This document shows, in pieces, positions 1-8,552 of a DNA stretch of 60,113 bases; the first letter of the stretch is position 1, and each line of letters opens with the position of its first letter. The stretch lies in contig NZ_JAJQKI010000007.1 in NCBI RefSeq assembly GCF_023036475.1, positions 1 to 60,113 on the forward strand. Direction: 5' to 3'. A program made the position numbers and the translations under genes. Under the pieces are notes generated by a model that had not been told where the DNA came from, made no database searches, and saw nothing but the letters and a program-made list of their open reading frames with translations. The DNA is from Bacillus pinisoli. Its GTDB lineage: Bacteria; Bacillota; Bacilli; Bacillales; SA4.

Positions 1-10
1 ATCTTTTAAA

Positions 11-817
11 TTATCTAGTAGCAAGGTCTTTACTATTAATGTCTAATACTATTTCAATCGCTTCTCCAACTGTATCAACAACATAAGAAGCATGTTCTTT
101 TACACCTGGTTTTGCTTCCCTCATTGCAAATCCATATTTAGCTACTTGAAGCATAGGTACGTCATTGAACGAATCACCAATACAAGCGACCTCATCCATC
201 GTAATCCCTAATTGATCAGCTAATTTCTTCACTGCATTGCCTTTGCTGATATTTTTAGGCATAAGGTCCAATGTATATTTCGCTGAAATAAAAGCATCTA
301 GTTCATCTGGAAAAAGCAATTGTAGCTCTTCTTGAATTTCTTCAATTACTTCATCTTTTCCCGTCACTACAATTTTAGAAGGTTGAATAGAGACTCCCAC
401 TTCGTCTCTAAGATTTGGATTAATGATGAGTGGTGAAAATAATACTTTTTGAATTCTCTCAACAATATCATTTGAGCGATCTATCATTTCATCCTCTCTC
501 GTTGATACAAAAGTTAAGACTTCCTTTTCCACTACATGATGATAAATTTTCTTGGCAATACCCGGTGTGAAAAATGTACTATGAAGGTCAGTTTCATCGT
601 CCATCACAATAAACGCACCATTTTGACTGATTCGGTGAGAAGTTTGGTTAATCATTTCGGAAACAGCCAAAATATCAATATCCTTTCTTCCGCTGGCTAA
701 GCAAATACTAACCCCAGATTCAATTGCTTTAGCCATACAGTCCATATCCTGTTGACGCACTACTTTATTCTCATCTAAAAGAGTACCATCTAAATCACTC
801 ACAAATAGTTTAATCAA
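11..817 (-). CDS. Cof-type HAD phosphatase (PhoC/YwpJ-like)
   Basis: Cytosolic sugar-phosphate or similar small-molecule phosphatase of the haloacid dehalogenase superfamily. Seen: motif I DLDGTLL near the N-terminus with the nucleophilic and acid Asp, and the C-terminal GDSFNDVPML motif that binds magnesium; about 270 residues is usual for Cof enzymes with a C2 cap. An ATG at 826 overlaps the stop of the deoR gene (ATGAGTAA), but the AAAGGAG ribosome site touches it directly. The TTG at 817 has 9 nt spacing and gives the family-typical start MIKLFVSDLDG, so I place the start there. It is translationally coupled to the upstream DeoR regulator; B. subtilis has the same pair (glcR-phoC). The exact substrate cannot be read from sequence. 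Confidence 0.85.
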   Translation of the reverse strand: MIKLFVSDLDGTLLDENKVVRQQDMDCMAKAIESGVSICLASGRKDIDILAVSEMINQTSHRISQNGAFIVMDDETDLHSTFFTPGIAKKIYHHVVEKEVLTFVSTREDEMIDRSNDIVERIQKVLFSPLIINPNLRDEVGVSIQPSKIVVTGKDEVIEEIQEELQLLFPDELDAFISAKYTLDLMPKNISKGNAVKKLADQLGITMDEVACIGDSFNDVPMLQVAKYGFAMREAKPGVKEHASYVVDTVGEAIEIVLDINSKDLATR

Positions 818-818
818 C

Positions 819-1586
819 TTACTCATCTCCTTTTGTTATAATTAGCTGAATATCTAAATCATGAAGGAGCTCTTGATACACAGAGTCTGGAACCTGGTCA
901 GTGATAATGATATCTATACTCTCAAGAGGACATACATGATGAAAAAGCTGTTGGTGAAATTTTTTATGATCCGCCAACACGATAATTTGTTCAGATTGTT
1001 TAATCATTGTTCTTAAGAGGGTCGCTTCTTCTTCATATGGATTGGATAGTCCAATTTGTGACACACCACACGCACCTAAAAATAGCTTATGAAAATGTAA
1101 TTGTGATAACTGTTCTAAAGCCTTTGCACCATATATAAATCGTTGTTTTGGATGAATAACTCCACCAAGGATATGGACTTCAGCTTGATATGTATTTGTT
1201 ACTATACTGGCAATATCAACGGAATTTGTCACAATCTTGTTATAAGTACTCTGCCAATAATGGATCATCGATTGGACTGTGGTAGATGAGTCGAGTAGAA
1301 CTTGTTCGCCATCACGAATTAACTGCGTTGCAGCTTTTCCTATTTTATCTTTTAATGTTTTTTGTGCAAGCAAACGGTCTTCATACGTTTGAACAGGAAG
1401 TTGGTTTGTAGGTAATAGTGCACCGCCTCTTGTCCTTATAATATGACCTTGTTCGTCTAATTTAACTAAATCTCGTCTTGCCGTATCTCTAGAAACAGTA
1501 AAGGTCTCACAGATATCTTCAATACTAATTCGTTTCTTTTCTTGAAGTATTTTTTTGATTTCGAGCAGTCGTTCTTCTTGAAACAT
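819..1586 (-). CDS. glcR: DeoR-family transcriptional repressor (GlcR-like)
   Basis: DNA-binding sugar-metabolism repressor. An N-terminal HTH spans about residues 3-58 (MFQEERLLEIKKILQEKK, then ISIEDICETF, then VSRDTARRDLVKL), followed by the DeoR sensor domain that binds phosphorylated sugars, with ILGGVIHPKQ and DSSTTV typical of the phosphate-binding pocket. A longer frame reaches 1739, but its first 51 residues are an AT-rich non-homologous leader. ATG 1586 with AGGAGGTG at 1591-1598 gives the standard DeoR start. It is divergent from glcT and coupled to a HAD phosphatase, as in the B. subtilis glcR-phoC operon; the symbol is assigned by analogy. Its promoter region overlaps a phased repeat array that could be its own operator. 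Confidence 0.85.
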   Translation of the reverse strand: MFQEERLLEIKKILQEKKRISIEDICETFTVSRDTARRDLVKLDEQGHIIRTRGGALLPTNQLPVQTYEDRLLAQKTLKDKIGKAATQLIRDGEQVLLDSSTTVQSMIHYWQSTYNKIVTNSVDIASIVTNTYQAEVHILGGVIHPKQRFIYGAKALEQLSQLHFHKLFLGACGVSQIGLSNPYEEEATLLRTMIKQSEQIIVLADHKKFHQQLFHHVCPLESIDIIITDQVPDSVYQELLHDLDIQLIITKGDE

Positions 1587-1610
1587 TGTCCACCTCCTAT
1601 TGGTATTATA

Positions 1611-1677
1611 GTAAGTATTCGTAAGTGTGAGCAAGTATATATTAAGTGAATATAAGTAAATGTAAGTGTAAGTAAGT
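1611..1677. repeat. Helically phased TAAGT repeat array
   Basis: Hexamers of the form (G/T/A)(T/C)AAGT start at 1611, 1621, 1631, 1642, 1652, 1662, 1668 and 1672. The first six lie 10, 10, 11, 10 and 10 bp apart, so all face the same side of the helix. The array covers the space between the divergent deoR and glcT starts and overlaps a minus-strand -10 (TATAAT, complement of 1605-1610). Direct repeats spaced one helical turn apart fit a multi-site operator for the adjacent DeoR-family regulator (inference). Confidence 0.7.
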
Positions 1678-1703
1678 ATATAAATAATTACTGTAATAAA
1701 TAA

Positions 1704-1733
1704 TTGACCACAAAGAATACTTTCCGATACGAT
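1704..1733 (+). promoter_or_regulatory. Candidate sigma-A promoter of glcT
   Basis: A -35 box TTGACC (1704-1709) and a -10 box TACGAT (1728-1733) are separated by 18 bp and lie 34 nt before the glcT start. The phased TAAGT array ends 26 bp upstream, so a protein bound to it could influence this promoter as well as that of the deoR gene. Confidence 0.5.
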
Positions 1734-1767
1734 AAACACAATACGTTATGGTTAGCAGGTGTTAGAT

Positions 1768-2628
1768 ATGAGCATTTCATATACAGTAAAAAAAGCATTA
1801 AACAATAATGTAGTCATAGCTAGTAGTCTTCCTGATGAAAATGAAGTTGTATTAATAGGTAAAGGTATCGGTTTTAATAAATCAAAGGGAGATCCTTTAG
1901 ACCTTTCCCCAGTAGAGAAGCTTTTTGTATTAACAAATACAAAAGAACAAGAGCAATATAAAAAGCTTCTTCCATACATCAGTGAAGAGATTATAGAATG
2001 TATGAATGAATGTATTCATTATATTAAAAGCAGGTTAAAGAAAGAGTTAAATCAACAAATACTCATCTCTCTAACGGACCACATTTCCTTTGCTATCAAA
2101 AGATTACAAGAAGGGCTAGAGATTAAGAATCCTTTTCTTCTTGAAACAAAGACTTTATATCCTGAGGAATTTAGTATTGCTGATAATGTAGTTCAGATGA
2201 TTAATAACCGCTTAGAAATAGACTTTCCAGAAGGTGAGATTGGTTTTATAGCTTTACATATTCACAGTGCCATCTCAGATCGACACTTATCAGAAGTAAA
2301 TCAATATTCAAGGCTGACACATGTACTAGTTGAAATCACAGAGAATACTTTAAAAATCCAGCTTGACCGTGAAGGTGTTCAATATATTAGGCTAGTTCGT
2401 CACATCCGTTATATGATTGATCGGGTGAAATCGGGTGAAGAGGTTGAAATTTCATCAAGTTTTTCAAAATTATTGCAGACCGAATATCCAATATGCTATA
2501 ATCTCGCATGGAAGCTGATTAAGATAGTTCAGCAAGAACTACAACTAAAGGTTCTAGATGCTGAGGCAGTTTACTTAACTTTGCATTTGCAAAGGCTTTC
2601 AGCTAAAAGTGAACAAATTACTTTCTAA
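1768..2628 (+). CDS. glcT: PtsGHI operon transcription antiterminator GlcT
   Basis: BglG/LicT-family RNA-binding antiterminator. In B. subtilis its homologue is phosphorylated by PtsG and HPr and binds the RAT hairpin ahead of ptsG when glucose is present. Seen: N-terminal CAT RNA-binding domain (SYTVKKALNNNVVIAS, VLIGKGIGF), then two PRD domains carrying the conserved His residues (LTDHISFAIKR, LHIHSAISDR, LVRHIRYMI, LTLHLQRL). An upstream in-frame GTG at 1759 exists, but AGGTG at 1756-1760 is spaced correctly for ATG 1768, giving 286 residues, close to B. subtilis GlcT. A perfect RAT element begins right at its stop codon, so glcT and its target are in cis. Confidence 0.95.
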   Translation: MSISYTVKKALNNNVVIASSLPDENEVVLIGKGIGFNKSKGDPLDLSPVEKLFVLTNTKEQEQYKKLLPYISEEIIECMNECIHYIKSRLKKELNQQILISLTDHISFAIKRLQEGLEIKNPFLLETKTLYPEEFSIADNVVQMINNRLEIDFPEGEIGFIALHIHSAISDRHLSEVNQYSRLTHVLVEITENTLKIQLDREGVQYIRLVRHIRYMIDRVKSGEEVEISSSFSKLLQTEYPICYNLAWKLIKIVQQELQLKVLDAEAVYLTLHLQRLSAKSEQITF

Positions 2629-2656
2629 CGTGTTACTGATTCGATCAGGCATGAGT
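2629..2656 (+). promoter_or_regulatory. RNA antiterminator (RAT) hairpin for GlcT
   Basis: The sequence starting GTGTTACTGATTCGATCAGG follows the RAT consensus of the LicT/SacY/GlcT family: a CTGAT/ATCAG apical stem (2636-2640/2644-2648) closed by TCG, flanked by the asymmetric GTTA and GCA internal loop. Its 3' half (CATGAG, 2650-2655) is also the first arm of the following terminator, so the two structures exclude each other. Confidence 0.88.
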
Positions 2657-2735
2657 GAAGAAGAGTGATAGATGGACACAAGTGGGGCATAATACCATTG
2701 TGAATCTATAGCTTCTTTTCTCATGTCTTTTTTTT
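2650..2735 (+). terminator. Conditional terminator in the ptsG leader
   Basis: CATGAG (2650-2655) and AAGAAG (2658-2663) pair with CTTCTT (2712-2717) and CTCATG (2720-2725). An inner stem brings TAGAT and ACACAA against TTGTG and ATCTA, and a T-run starts at 2726. The base overlaps the RAT element, giving the classic glucose-dependent termination/antitermination switch before ptsG. Confidence 0.82.
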
Positions 2736-2845
2736 CGTTTACTTTGCGAAAATTGTAGATTCATACTGTTTACTTAGGGCTTCATTGAGGAAAAGTAACC
2801 TTATTAGCTGTCTACATAGATAGACTTAATCAGAACAATGGAACA

Positions 2846-2859
2846 GTAAAACGTTAACA
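2846..2859 (+). promoter_or_regulatory. Weak cre-like site before ptsG
   Basis: GTAAAACGTTAACA matches the CcpA consensus TGWAANCGNTNWCA at 12 of 14 positions, with both mismatches at the first two bases. It lies between the leader terminator and the ptsG ribosome-binding site, an unusual place for a repressor but possible for a roadblock. Low confidence. Confidence 0.25.
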
Positions 2860-2883
2860 GAACATGGCTTAAAGGAGGATACA

Positions 2884-4947
2884 ATGTTTAAGAGGATTTT
2901 TGGTACCTTACAAAAAGTTGGTAGAGCCCTAATGCTTCCAGTTGCGCTTTTACCGGCTGCTGGTATCTTACTAGCGCTAGGAAATGCCTTACAGAATCCT
3001 GCAACATTAGAAAAGGCACCATACATTGGCGTTGGTTGGTTACAAAATATAGCCGTTGTCATGGAGGGGGCAGGTGGGATTGTATTTGATAACCTTCCTC
3101 TATTATTTGCTGTCGGTGTAGCCATTGGATTGGCTGGCGATGGAGTTGCAGGGTTAGCAGCCATTATTGGTTACTTAATTATGAACCGTACCATGAATAC
3201 AATCCTTGTTATTCAAGGTAAATTACCTTTAGCTGAGGGAGTAAGTGATCCTGCTTATGCAACAGTTCTTGGTATACCTACCTTACAAACAGGAGTGTTT
3301 GGCGGGATCATTGTCGGTATCATAGCTGCGTACCTTTACGGAAAATACTTTAATATTGAATTGCCATCTTATCTAGGATTTTTCGCTGGAAAAAGATTTG
3401 TCCCAATCGTGACAGCAGCTACAGCAGTATTACTTGGCTTTTTAATGTTAATTATCTGGCCACCCATTCAAACTGGCTTAAATCATTTCTCTTACTACGT
3501 GATTGATGCGAACCGTACTTTATCTGCATTCTTATTTGGTGTTATCGAAAGATCATTAATTCCATTTGGATTACATCATATTTTCTACTCACCGATTTGG
3601 TATGAGTTTGGTCAATATACGAACACTGCGGGGGAAATCGTCCGTGGAGATCAACGTATATTCATGGAACAGATTCGTGAAGGGGCTGAATTAACAGCTG
3701 GGACTTTCATGACAGGTAAGTTTCCTTTCATGATGTTTGGCCTTCCTGCTGCAGCTTTAGCCATTTATCATGAAGCTCGGAAAGAAAATAAAAAACTTGT
3801 TGCTGGTATCATGGGCTCTGCAGCTTTAACTTCATTCTTAACAGGAATTACTGAGCCAATAGAATTTTCTTTCCTATTTGTTGCACCAGTCTTATTTGGT
3901 ATCCATGCTATTTTTGCAGGATTTTCATTCATGGTTATGCATCTCTTAAATGTCAAAATAGGTATGACGTTTTCTGGTGGAGTCATTGATTACTTATTAT
4001 TTGGAGTTTTACCTGGTAGAACCGATTGGTGGCTGGTGATTCCAGTAGGATTAGTATTTGCTGTCATCTATTACTTTGGTTTCCGTTTTGCTATTAGGAA
4101 GTTTAATTTAAAGACTCCAGGACGTGAAGATGTGTCTGAGAGTTCAACTCATGCACCAGTTAAAGCTGGGGAACTTCCGTACAATATACTTGAGGCAATG
4201 GGTGGTAAAGAGAATATCGCTCATCTTGATGCTTGCATTACAAGACTTCGTGTAACAGTTAATGATCAAAAACAAGTGGATAAAGATCGATTGAAGAAAC
4301 TGGGGGCTTCAGGCGTACTTGAAGTAGGTAACAATATTCAAGCTATTTTTGGTCCATTATCTGATAATCTTAAAACTCAAATGCAAGATATTATGAGTGG
4401 AAAAGCACCTCGTATAGTTGCTAAATCTCCAGAAAAAGGAGTCGAACAACAAATTGAGGAGATAAACCCAGAGGCATTACAAACGAAACCTGAACTAGAA
4501 GAGTATTCTTCCCCGTTGACAGGACAAGTGATGCAACTTGACGATGTTCCGGATCAAGTGTTCTCACAACGTATGATGGGTGATGGCTATGCTGTCCTTC
4601 CGACTGAGGGAGTTGTAGTTTCACCGGTGGATGGAACAATTGTAAACTTATTTCCGACAAAGCATGCAATAGGTATTGAATCAACAAATGGAAGAGAAAT
4701 CCTCATTCATGTGGGTATTGATACCGTGAATTTAAAAGGTGAAGGATTTACTGCCCTTGTATCACAAGGTGATCAAGTGAAAAAAGGACAAGAGTTACTA
4801 AAAGTTGACCTTGACTTTGTTAAAGGAAAAGCACCTTCACTCATTACACCAATTATCTTTACAAATTTAAAGCAAGGTCAAACAGTTGCATTAGGAAAGC
4901 AAGGAAATGTAACTAGAGGAGAAACAGTAGTTAAGATTGAAGGTTAA
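2884..4947 (+). CDS. ptsG: PTS glucose-specific EIICBA permease
   Basis: Membrane-embedded glucose transporter that phosphorylates sugar during uptake. Domain order in 687 residues: EIIC with about ten hydrophobic segments (1-410), EIIB with its phosphorylated Cys at about residue 451 in [11 protein letters not shown], and a C-terminal EIIA with the active His at about 609 in [20 protein letters not shown] lies 5 nt before ATG. Length and fused IICBA layout match B. subtilis PtsG. It is preceded by glcT and the RAT/terminator switch, and followed by ptsH and ptsI, so all components needed for phosphotransfer from PEP to glucose are encoded in one locus. Confidence 0.95.
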   Translation: MFKRIFGTLQKVGRALMLPVALLPAAGILLALGNALQNPATLEKAPYIGVGWLQNIAVVMEGAGGIVFDNLPLLFAVGVAIGLAGDGVAGLAAIIGYLIMNRTMNTILVIQGKLPLAEGVSDPAYATVLGIPTLQTGVFGGIIVGIIAAYLYGKYFNIELPSYLGFFAGKRFVPIVTAATAVLLGFLMLIIWPPIQTGLNHFSYYVIDANRTLSAFLFGVIERSLIPFGLHHIFYSPIWYEFGQYTNTAGEIVRGDQRIFMEQIREGAELTAGTFMTGKFPFMMFGLPAAALAIYHEARKENKKLVAGIMGSAALTSFLTGITEPIEFSFLFVAPVLFGIHAIFAGFSFMVMHLLNVKIGMTFSGGVIDYLLFGVLPGRTDWWLVIPVGLVFAVIYYFGFRFAIRKFNLKTPGREDVSESSTHAPVKAGELPYNILEAMGGKENIAHLDACITRLRVTVNDQKQVDKDRLKKLGASGVLEVGNNIQAIFGPLSDNLKTQMQDIMSGKAPRIVAKSPEKGVEQQIEEINPEALQTKPELEEYSSPLTGQVMQLDDVPDQVFSQRMMGDGYAVLPTEGVVVSPVDGTIVNLFPTKHAIGIESTNGREILIHVGIDTVNLKGEGFTALVSQGDQVKKGQELLKVDLDFVKGKAPSLITPIIFTNLKQGQTVALGKQGNVTRGETVVKIEG

Positions 4948-4956
4948 ACATTAATT

Positions 4957-4981
4957 ATGCAAGGTCTTATGGACCTTGCAT
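4957..4981 (+). other. ptsG-ptsH intercistronic hairpin
   Basis: A perfect 10-bp stem (ATGCAAGGTC / GACCTTGCAT) with a 5-nt loop and no T-run after it. It does not look like a terminator. It more likely stabilises or separates the ptsG and ptsHI parts of the transcript, consistent with ptsHI being needed at higher level than ptsG (inference). Confidence 0.65.
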
Positions 4982-5005
4982 GGAATAAAAAGGGAGATGT
5001 TATAA

Positions 5006-5272
5006 ATGGCAGAGAAAACTTTTACTATTACAGCAGAATCGGGTATTCACGCAAGACCAGCAACAGTTTTAGTGCAAACAGCTGGACAGTTCAATAGTGA
5101 TGTTACATTAGAATACAATGGACGTTCTGTTAATTTGAAATCAATTATGGGCGTCATGTCTTTAGGTATTCCAAGTGGTGGACAAATTAAAGTAAATGCA
5201 AGTGGTGAAGATGAAGAGCGAGCAGTAGAGGCAATAACAGAAACTATTAAAAAAGAAGGATTAGCAGAATAA
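5006..5272 (+). CDS. ptsH: Phosphocarrier protein HPr
   Basis: Small cytosolic PTS phosphocarrier, 88 residues. Seen: His15 in [10 protein letters not shown], which receives phosphate from EI, and Ser46 in [11 protein letters not shown], the site used by HPr kinase in Firmicutes for CcpA-dependent catabolite repression. Both residues are intact. AAGGGAGATG gives a good ribosome site. The stop codon shares one base with the ptsI start (TAATG), so the two are translationally coupled. Confidence 0.97.
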   Translation: MAEKTFTITAESGIHARPATVLVQTAGQFNSDVTLEYNGRSVNLKSIMGVMSLGIPSGGQIKVNASGEDEERAVEAITETIKKEGLAE

Positions 5273-6990
5273 TGACTAACACAATAAACGGTATTGCTGC
5301 ATCTCAAGGAATTGCTATTGCTAAAGCGTATCATTTAGTTCATCCAGACCTAACCATTGAAAAGAAAGAGATTACAGATGTAGAAGCTGAAGTTTCTCGA
5401 CTAGACCACGCTATACAAGAGTCTGCTAATGAACTAACAGCTATAAAAGAGCATACTTTAAAGGAACTTGGTCCTGATAAGGCTGCTATTTTTGAAGCAC
5501 ATTTATTAGTAGTAAACGATCCTGAGTTAATTCAACCTGTGAAAGATAAAGTAAAGACTGAAAACGTTAATCCAGAATTTGCTCTTCAAGAGGTAGCAGA
5601 CATGTTTATTAACATGTTTGAAAACATGGATAATGAGTATATGAAGGAACGCGCATCTGATATTCGTGACGTAACAAAGCGGATTTTGGCACATCTTTTA
5701 GGTGTAAACATTCCAAATCCTAGCCTGGTAACAGAGGAAGTTATCATTGTAGCTGAGGATCTTACGCCATCAGATACAGCACAACTAAATCGCCAATTTG
5801 TTCTAGGTTTTACGACTGATATAGGTGGACGTACTTCTCACTCTGCTATCATGGCTCGTTCTATGGAAATACCTGCAGTAGTAGGGACGAAAAGTGTAAC
5901 AAGTGATACGAAGAACGGTGACATATTAATCATCGATGGTTTAGATGGGAATGTCATTGTTAATCCGACTGAAGAAATACTTGCTCAATACAGAAATAAG
6001 CAACAAGCTTATAAAAAGCAAAAAGAAGAATGGGCAAAATTAAAGGAAGAAAAAACTGTTTCTAGTGACGGACATCATGTTGAACTAGCAGCCAATATCG
6101 GAACACCGAAAGATGTAAAAGGTGTGCTCGAAAATGGTGGAGAAGGTGTTGGACTTTACCGTACTGAGTTCTTATATATGGGACGCGACCAACTTCCAAC
6201 AGAAGATGAGCAGTTCGAAGCTTATAAAACAGTATTAGAGAACATGGGTGACAAACCGGTTGTTGTCCGTACGCTAGATATCGGTGGAGATAAAGAACTT
6301 CCTTACTTACACTTACCAAAAGAAATGAATCCATTCTTAGGTTTCCGTGCAATTCGATTATGTCTAGAAGAGCAAGATATTTTTAGGACACAATTACGCG
6401 CATTGTTACGTGCAAGTGTATATGGAAATCTAAAAATAATGTTCCCTATGATTGCAACATTAGATGAGTTTCGTCAAGCGAAGGGAATCTTATTAGAGGA
6501 AAAAGAAAAGCTAGTAGCTTCTGGTACAAAGGTTTCAGAATCCATTGAAATTGGGATGATGGTTGAAATTCCATCTAGTGCTATTATTGCAGACCAATTT
6601 GCAAAAGAAGTTGATTTCTTCAGTATCGGAACAAATGATCTTATTCAATACACAATGGCAGCTGACCGTATGAATGAACAAGTATCTTACTTGTATCAAC
6701 CATATCATCCAGCTATACTTCGTTTAGTAAATATGGTCATTGAAGCTGCTCACAAAGAAGGTAAGTGGGCAGGAATGTGTGGAGAAATGGCTGGGGATCC
6801 AATCGCTATTCCGTTACTTCTTGGACTAGGCCTAGATGAATTTAGCATGAGCGCAACCTCTATTTTACCAGCACGTTCACAGCTAAAAACTTTATCTAAG
6901 GAAGAAATTTCGAAGCATAAGCATACGATTTTATCCATGAGTACAACTGAAGAAGTTGAAGAGTTTGTTCGTGAACATTTTATGAAGTAG
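5272..6990 (+). CDS. ptsI: PTS enzyme I (PEP-protein phosphotransferase)
   Basis: Transfers phosphate from phosphoenolpyruvate to HPr. The 572-residue length is standard. Domains: N-terminal helical HPr-binding region, phosphohistidine swivel domain with active His at about residue 190 ([13 protein letters not shown]), and the C-terminal TIM-barrel PEP-binding domain with [24 protein letters not shown] and the conserved Cys at about 503 (MCGEMAGD). Last gene of the ptsGHI unit; a strong hairpin follows 6 nt after the stop. Confidence 0.97.
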   Translation: MTNTINGIAASQGIAIAKAYHLVHPDLTIEKKEITDVEAEVSRLDHAIQESANELTAIKEHTLKELGPDKAAIFEAHLLVVNDPELIQPVKDKVKTENVNPEFALQEVADMFINMFENMDNEYMKERASDIRDVTKRILAHLLGVNIPNPSLVTEEVIIVAEDLTPSDTAQLNRQFVLGFTTDIGGRTSHSAIMARSMEIPAVVGTKSVTSDTKNGDILIIDGLDGNVIVNPTEEILAQYRNKQQAYKKQKEEWAKLKEEKTVSSDGHHVELAANIGTPKDVKGVLENGGEGVGLYRTEFLYMGRDQLPTEDEQFEAYKTVLENMGDKPVVVRTLDIGGDKELPYLHLPKEMNPFLGFRAIRLCLEEQDIFRTQLRALLRASVYGNLKIMFPMIATLDEFRQAKGILLEEKEKLVASGTKVSESIEIGMMVEIPSSAIIADQFAKEVDFFSIGTNDLIQYTMAADRMNEQVSYLYQPYHPAILRLVNMVIEAAHKEGKWAGMCGEMAGDPIAIPLLLGLGLDEFSMSATSILPARSQLKTLSKEEISKHKHTILSMSTTEEVEEFVREHFMK

Positions 6991-6996
6991 ATTTTT

Positions 6997-7036
6997 AAGA
7001 GTAGAGAACTTCTTGTTTTCTGCTCTTTTTCTTTTT
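6997..7036 (+). terminator. Terminator after ptsI
   Basis: AAGAGTAGAGAAC pairs with GTTTTCTGCTCTT through a 13-bp stem with two G-T pairs and a TTCTT loop, followed by a T-rich tract. It closes the ptsGHI operon. Confidence 0.8.
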
Positions 7037-7189
7037 AACTTGGTATGAGCAGAATTTTAGTGAATATAATGTTAATGTCGTTCTTAGTTGGTTTCATATT
7101 TATGTTAGAATTTTCTAAATATTAGTTGAAATAAACAGGGACAAATGGTTTAATTTAGGTAATAGTAGGGGAATCTTTTTTTTGAATTT

Positions 7190-7206
7190 AATTAGAAACA
7201 CTGTTT
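7190..7206 (+). promoter_or_regulatory. Candidate IclR operator, site 1 (glcE)
   Basis: AATTAGAAACACTGTTT contains the perfect palindrome AAACA-C-TGTTT. It sits between a possible -35 (TTGAAT, 7182-7187) and -10 (TGTTAT, 7206-7211), 27 nt before the glcE start. It shares 15 of 17 bases with site 2 before glcB. KdgR-type IclR regulators bind similar GAAACA-N-TGTTTC boxes. Confidence 0.6.
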
Positions 7207-7232
7207 GTTATTAAGAAACGGAGGTGTTTGAA

Positions 7233-8552
7233 GTGGTTGTGGCTGAATATTTATCGGATCTAAAGTCCGTCATTTCTGAGGAGAAAATTATAGAATCTTA
7301 TGAAAAGCATCCGTTAGGAAACAGTGGTGGTCTAACGGTGTACCCGACGACGGAAGATGAAATCATTCATCTCTTGAAGTTTGCAAGCGAAAGAAACCTC
7401 AAAATTACTTTAATGGGTGCAGGCACAAAAAGAGGATTTGGCGGAGTAAATGAAACAGCAGATATACTTCTATCTCTGTTTGATTACAGAGGTATAGTGG
7501 AACATACTATTGGCGACATGACACTAACAGTAAAAGCAGGAACACCTTTTGGCGAGTTACAGCAATACTTAGCTGAACATAACCAAAAAATTTCATTAGA
7601 TCCAACTTGGCCAGATTCTTCAACAATCGGTGGAATTGTAGCTGCTAATGAAAGCGGTCCCAAACGGTTGGGCTATGGTTCAGCAAGAGATGCAATAATT
7701 GGTTTAAGAACCGTTTATCCTGACGGTACAGTCATACGTTCAGGTGGAAAAGTAGTAAAAAATGTAGCTGGCTATGACATGAATAAATTATTTATTGGAT
7801 CAATGGGAACGCTAGGCGTTTTATCAGAGATTACACTAAAGCTTAGACCATTACCACAGGATGAAAAGCTCGTGTTACTTAGCTTTCAAAGATCCTCATT
7901 TCAAGAAATTAAGGAGTTTGCTAGTAGAATACTAGATACCATGCTCGAGCCAGTTTCATTAGAATTGTTAAATCCAACAGTATCAAACAGGTTGTATGGA
8001 GAGAAAGCCTACAGCTTAGCAATAAGTTTTGAGGATGTTGAAAACTCTGTAGACTACCAAGTTTTTCAGATTTCTACACTACTACCATTAGGAGTAAAAA
8101 TGGTTACTTATGAAAAAAACGAGGCTTCTAAATTTTGGTCAAAATTTTATAAACTTGGTCCAGAACCTTTAACACTTGAAAAGAAAATCACGGATGCAAC
8201 TTTGAAAGTAGGACTTGTTAATCTCGATGTCATTAGTATTTTAAGAGAGTCAGAGATTCTTCAAGATAAAAATAATGTACGAATAGAAGCTCATGGTGGG
8301 TTAGGTCATGGGTTATGCATATTTCATATTAGTGGGGCAGAGGAAGATGTTCTAAAAACTATAAAACAATTGAGAACATATGCAAATAACCTAGGTGGGT
8401 ATGCGGTTATTAAACATCTACCTTATGAGCTCAGAAAGACGATTAATGTATGGGGAGAACTACCATCCTATTTCTTTCTGTTAAAAGGGATAAAGGGAAA
8501 AATTGATCCTAATAACTTGTTGAATTATAAACGTTATGTAGGAGGCATCTAA
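7233..8552 (+). CDS. glcE: Glycolate oxidase FAD-binding subunit GlcE-like
   Basis: Second flavoprotein-like subunit of glycolate dehydrogenase (GlcDEF), which oxidises glycolate to glyoxylate and passes electrons to the membrane chain. Seen: PCMH-type FAD-binding fold with MGAGTKRGFGG and GGIVAANESGPKRLGYG. At about 440 residues it is longer than E. coli GlcE (about 350) but shorter than GlcD. The frame opens at GTG 7224, but GGAGGTG (7220-7226) is the ribosome site and places the start at GTG 7233 (a GTG at 7239 is also possible). Its stop abuts the glcF ATG directly. Confidence 0.82.
   Translation: MVVAEYLSDLKSVISEEKIIESYEKHPLGNSGGLTVYPTTEDEIIHLLKFASERNLKITLMGAGTKRGFGGVNETADILLSLFDYRGIVEHTIGDMTLTVKAGTPFGELQQYLAEHNQKISLDPTWPDSSTIGGIVAANESGPKRLGYGSARDAIIGLRTVYPDGTVIRSGGKVVKNVAGYDMNKLFIGSMGTLGVLSEITLKLRPLPQDEKLVLLSFQRSSFQEIKEFASRILDTMLEPVSLELLNPTVSNRLYGEKAYSLAISFEDVENSVDYQVFQISTLLPLGVKMVTYEKNEASKFWSKFYKLGPEPLTLEKKITDATLKVGLVNLDVISILRESEILQDKNNVRIEAHGGLGHGLCIFHISGAEEDVLKTIKQLRTYANNLGGYAVIKHLPYELRKTINVWGELPSYFFLLKGIKGKIDPNNLLNYKRYVGGI

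Noticed and set aside
819..1739. Extended 306-residue version of the DeoR protein
   Set aside because: The first 51 residues are the translated phased-repeat region; a perfect ribosome site and family start are at 1586.
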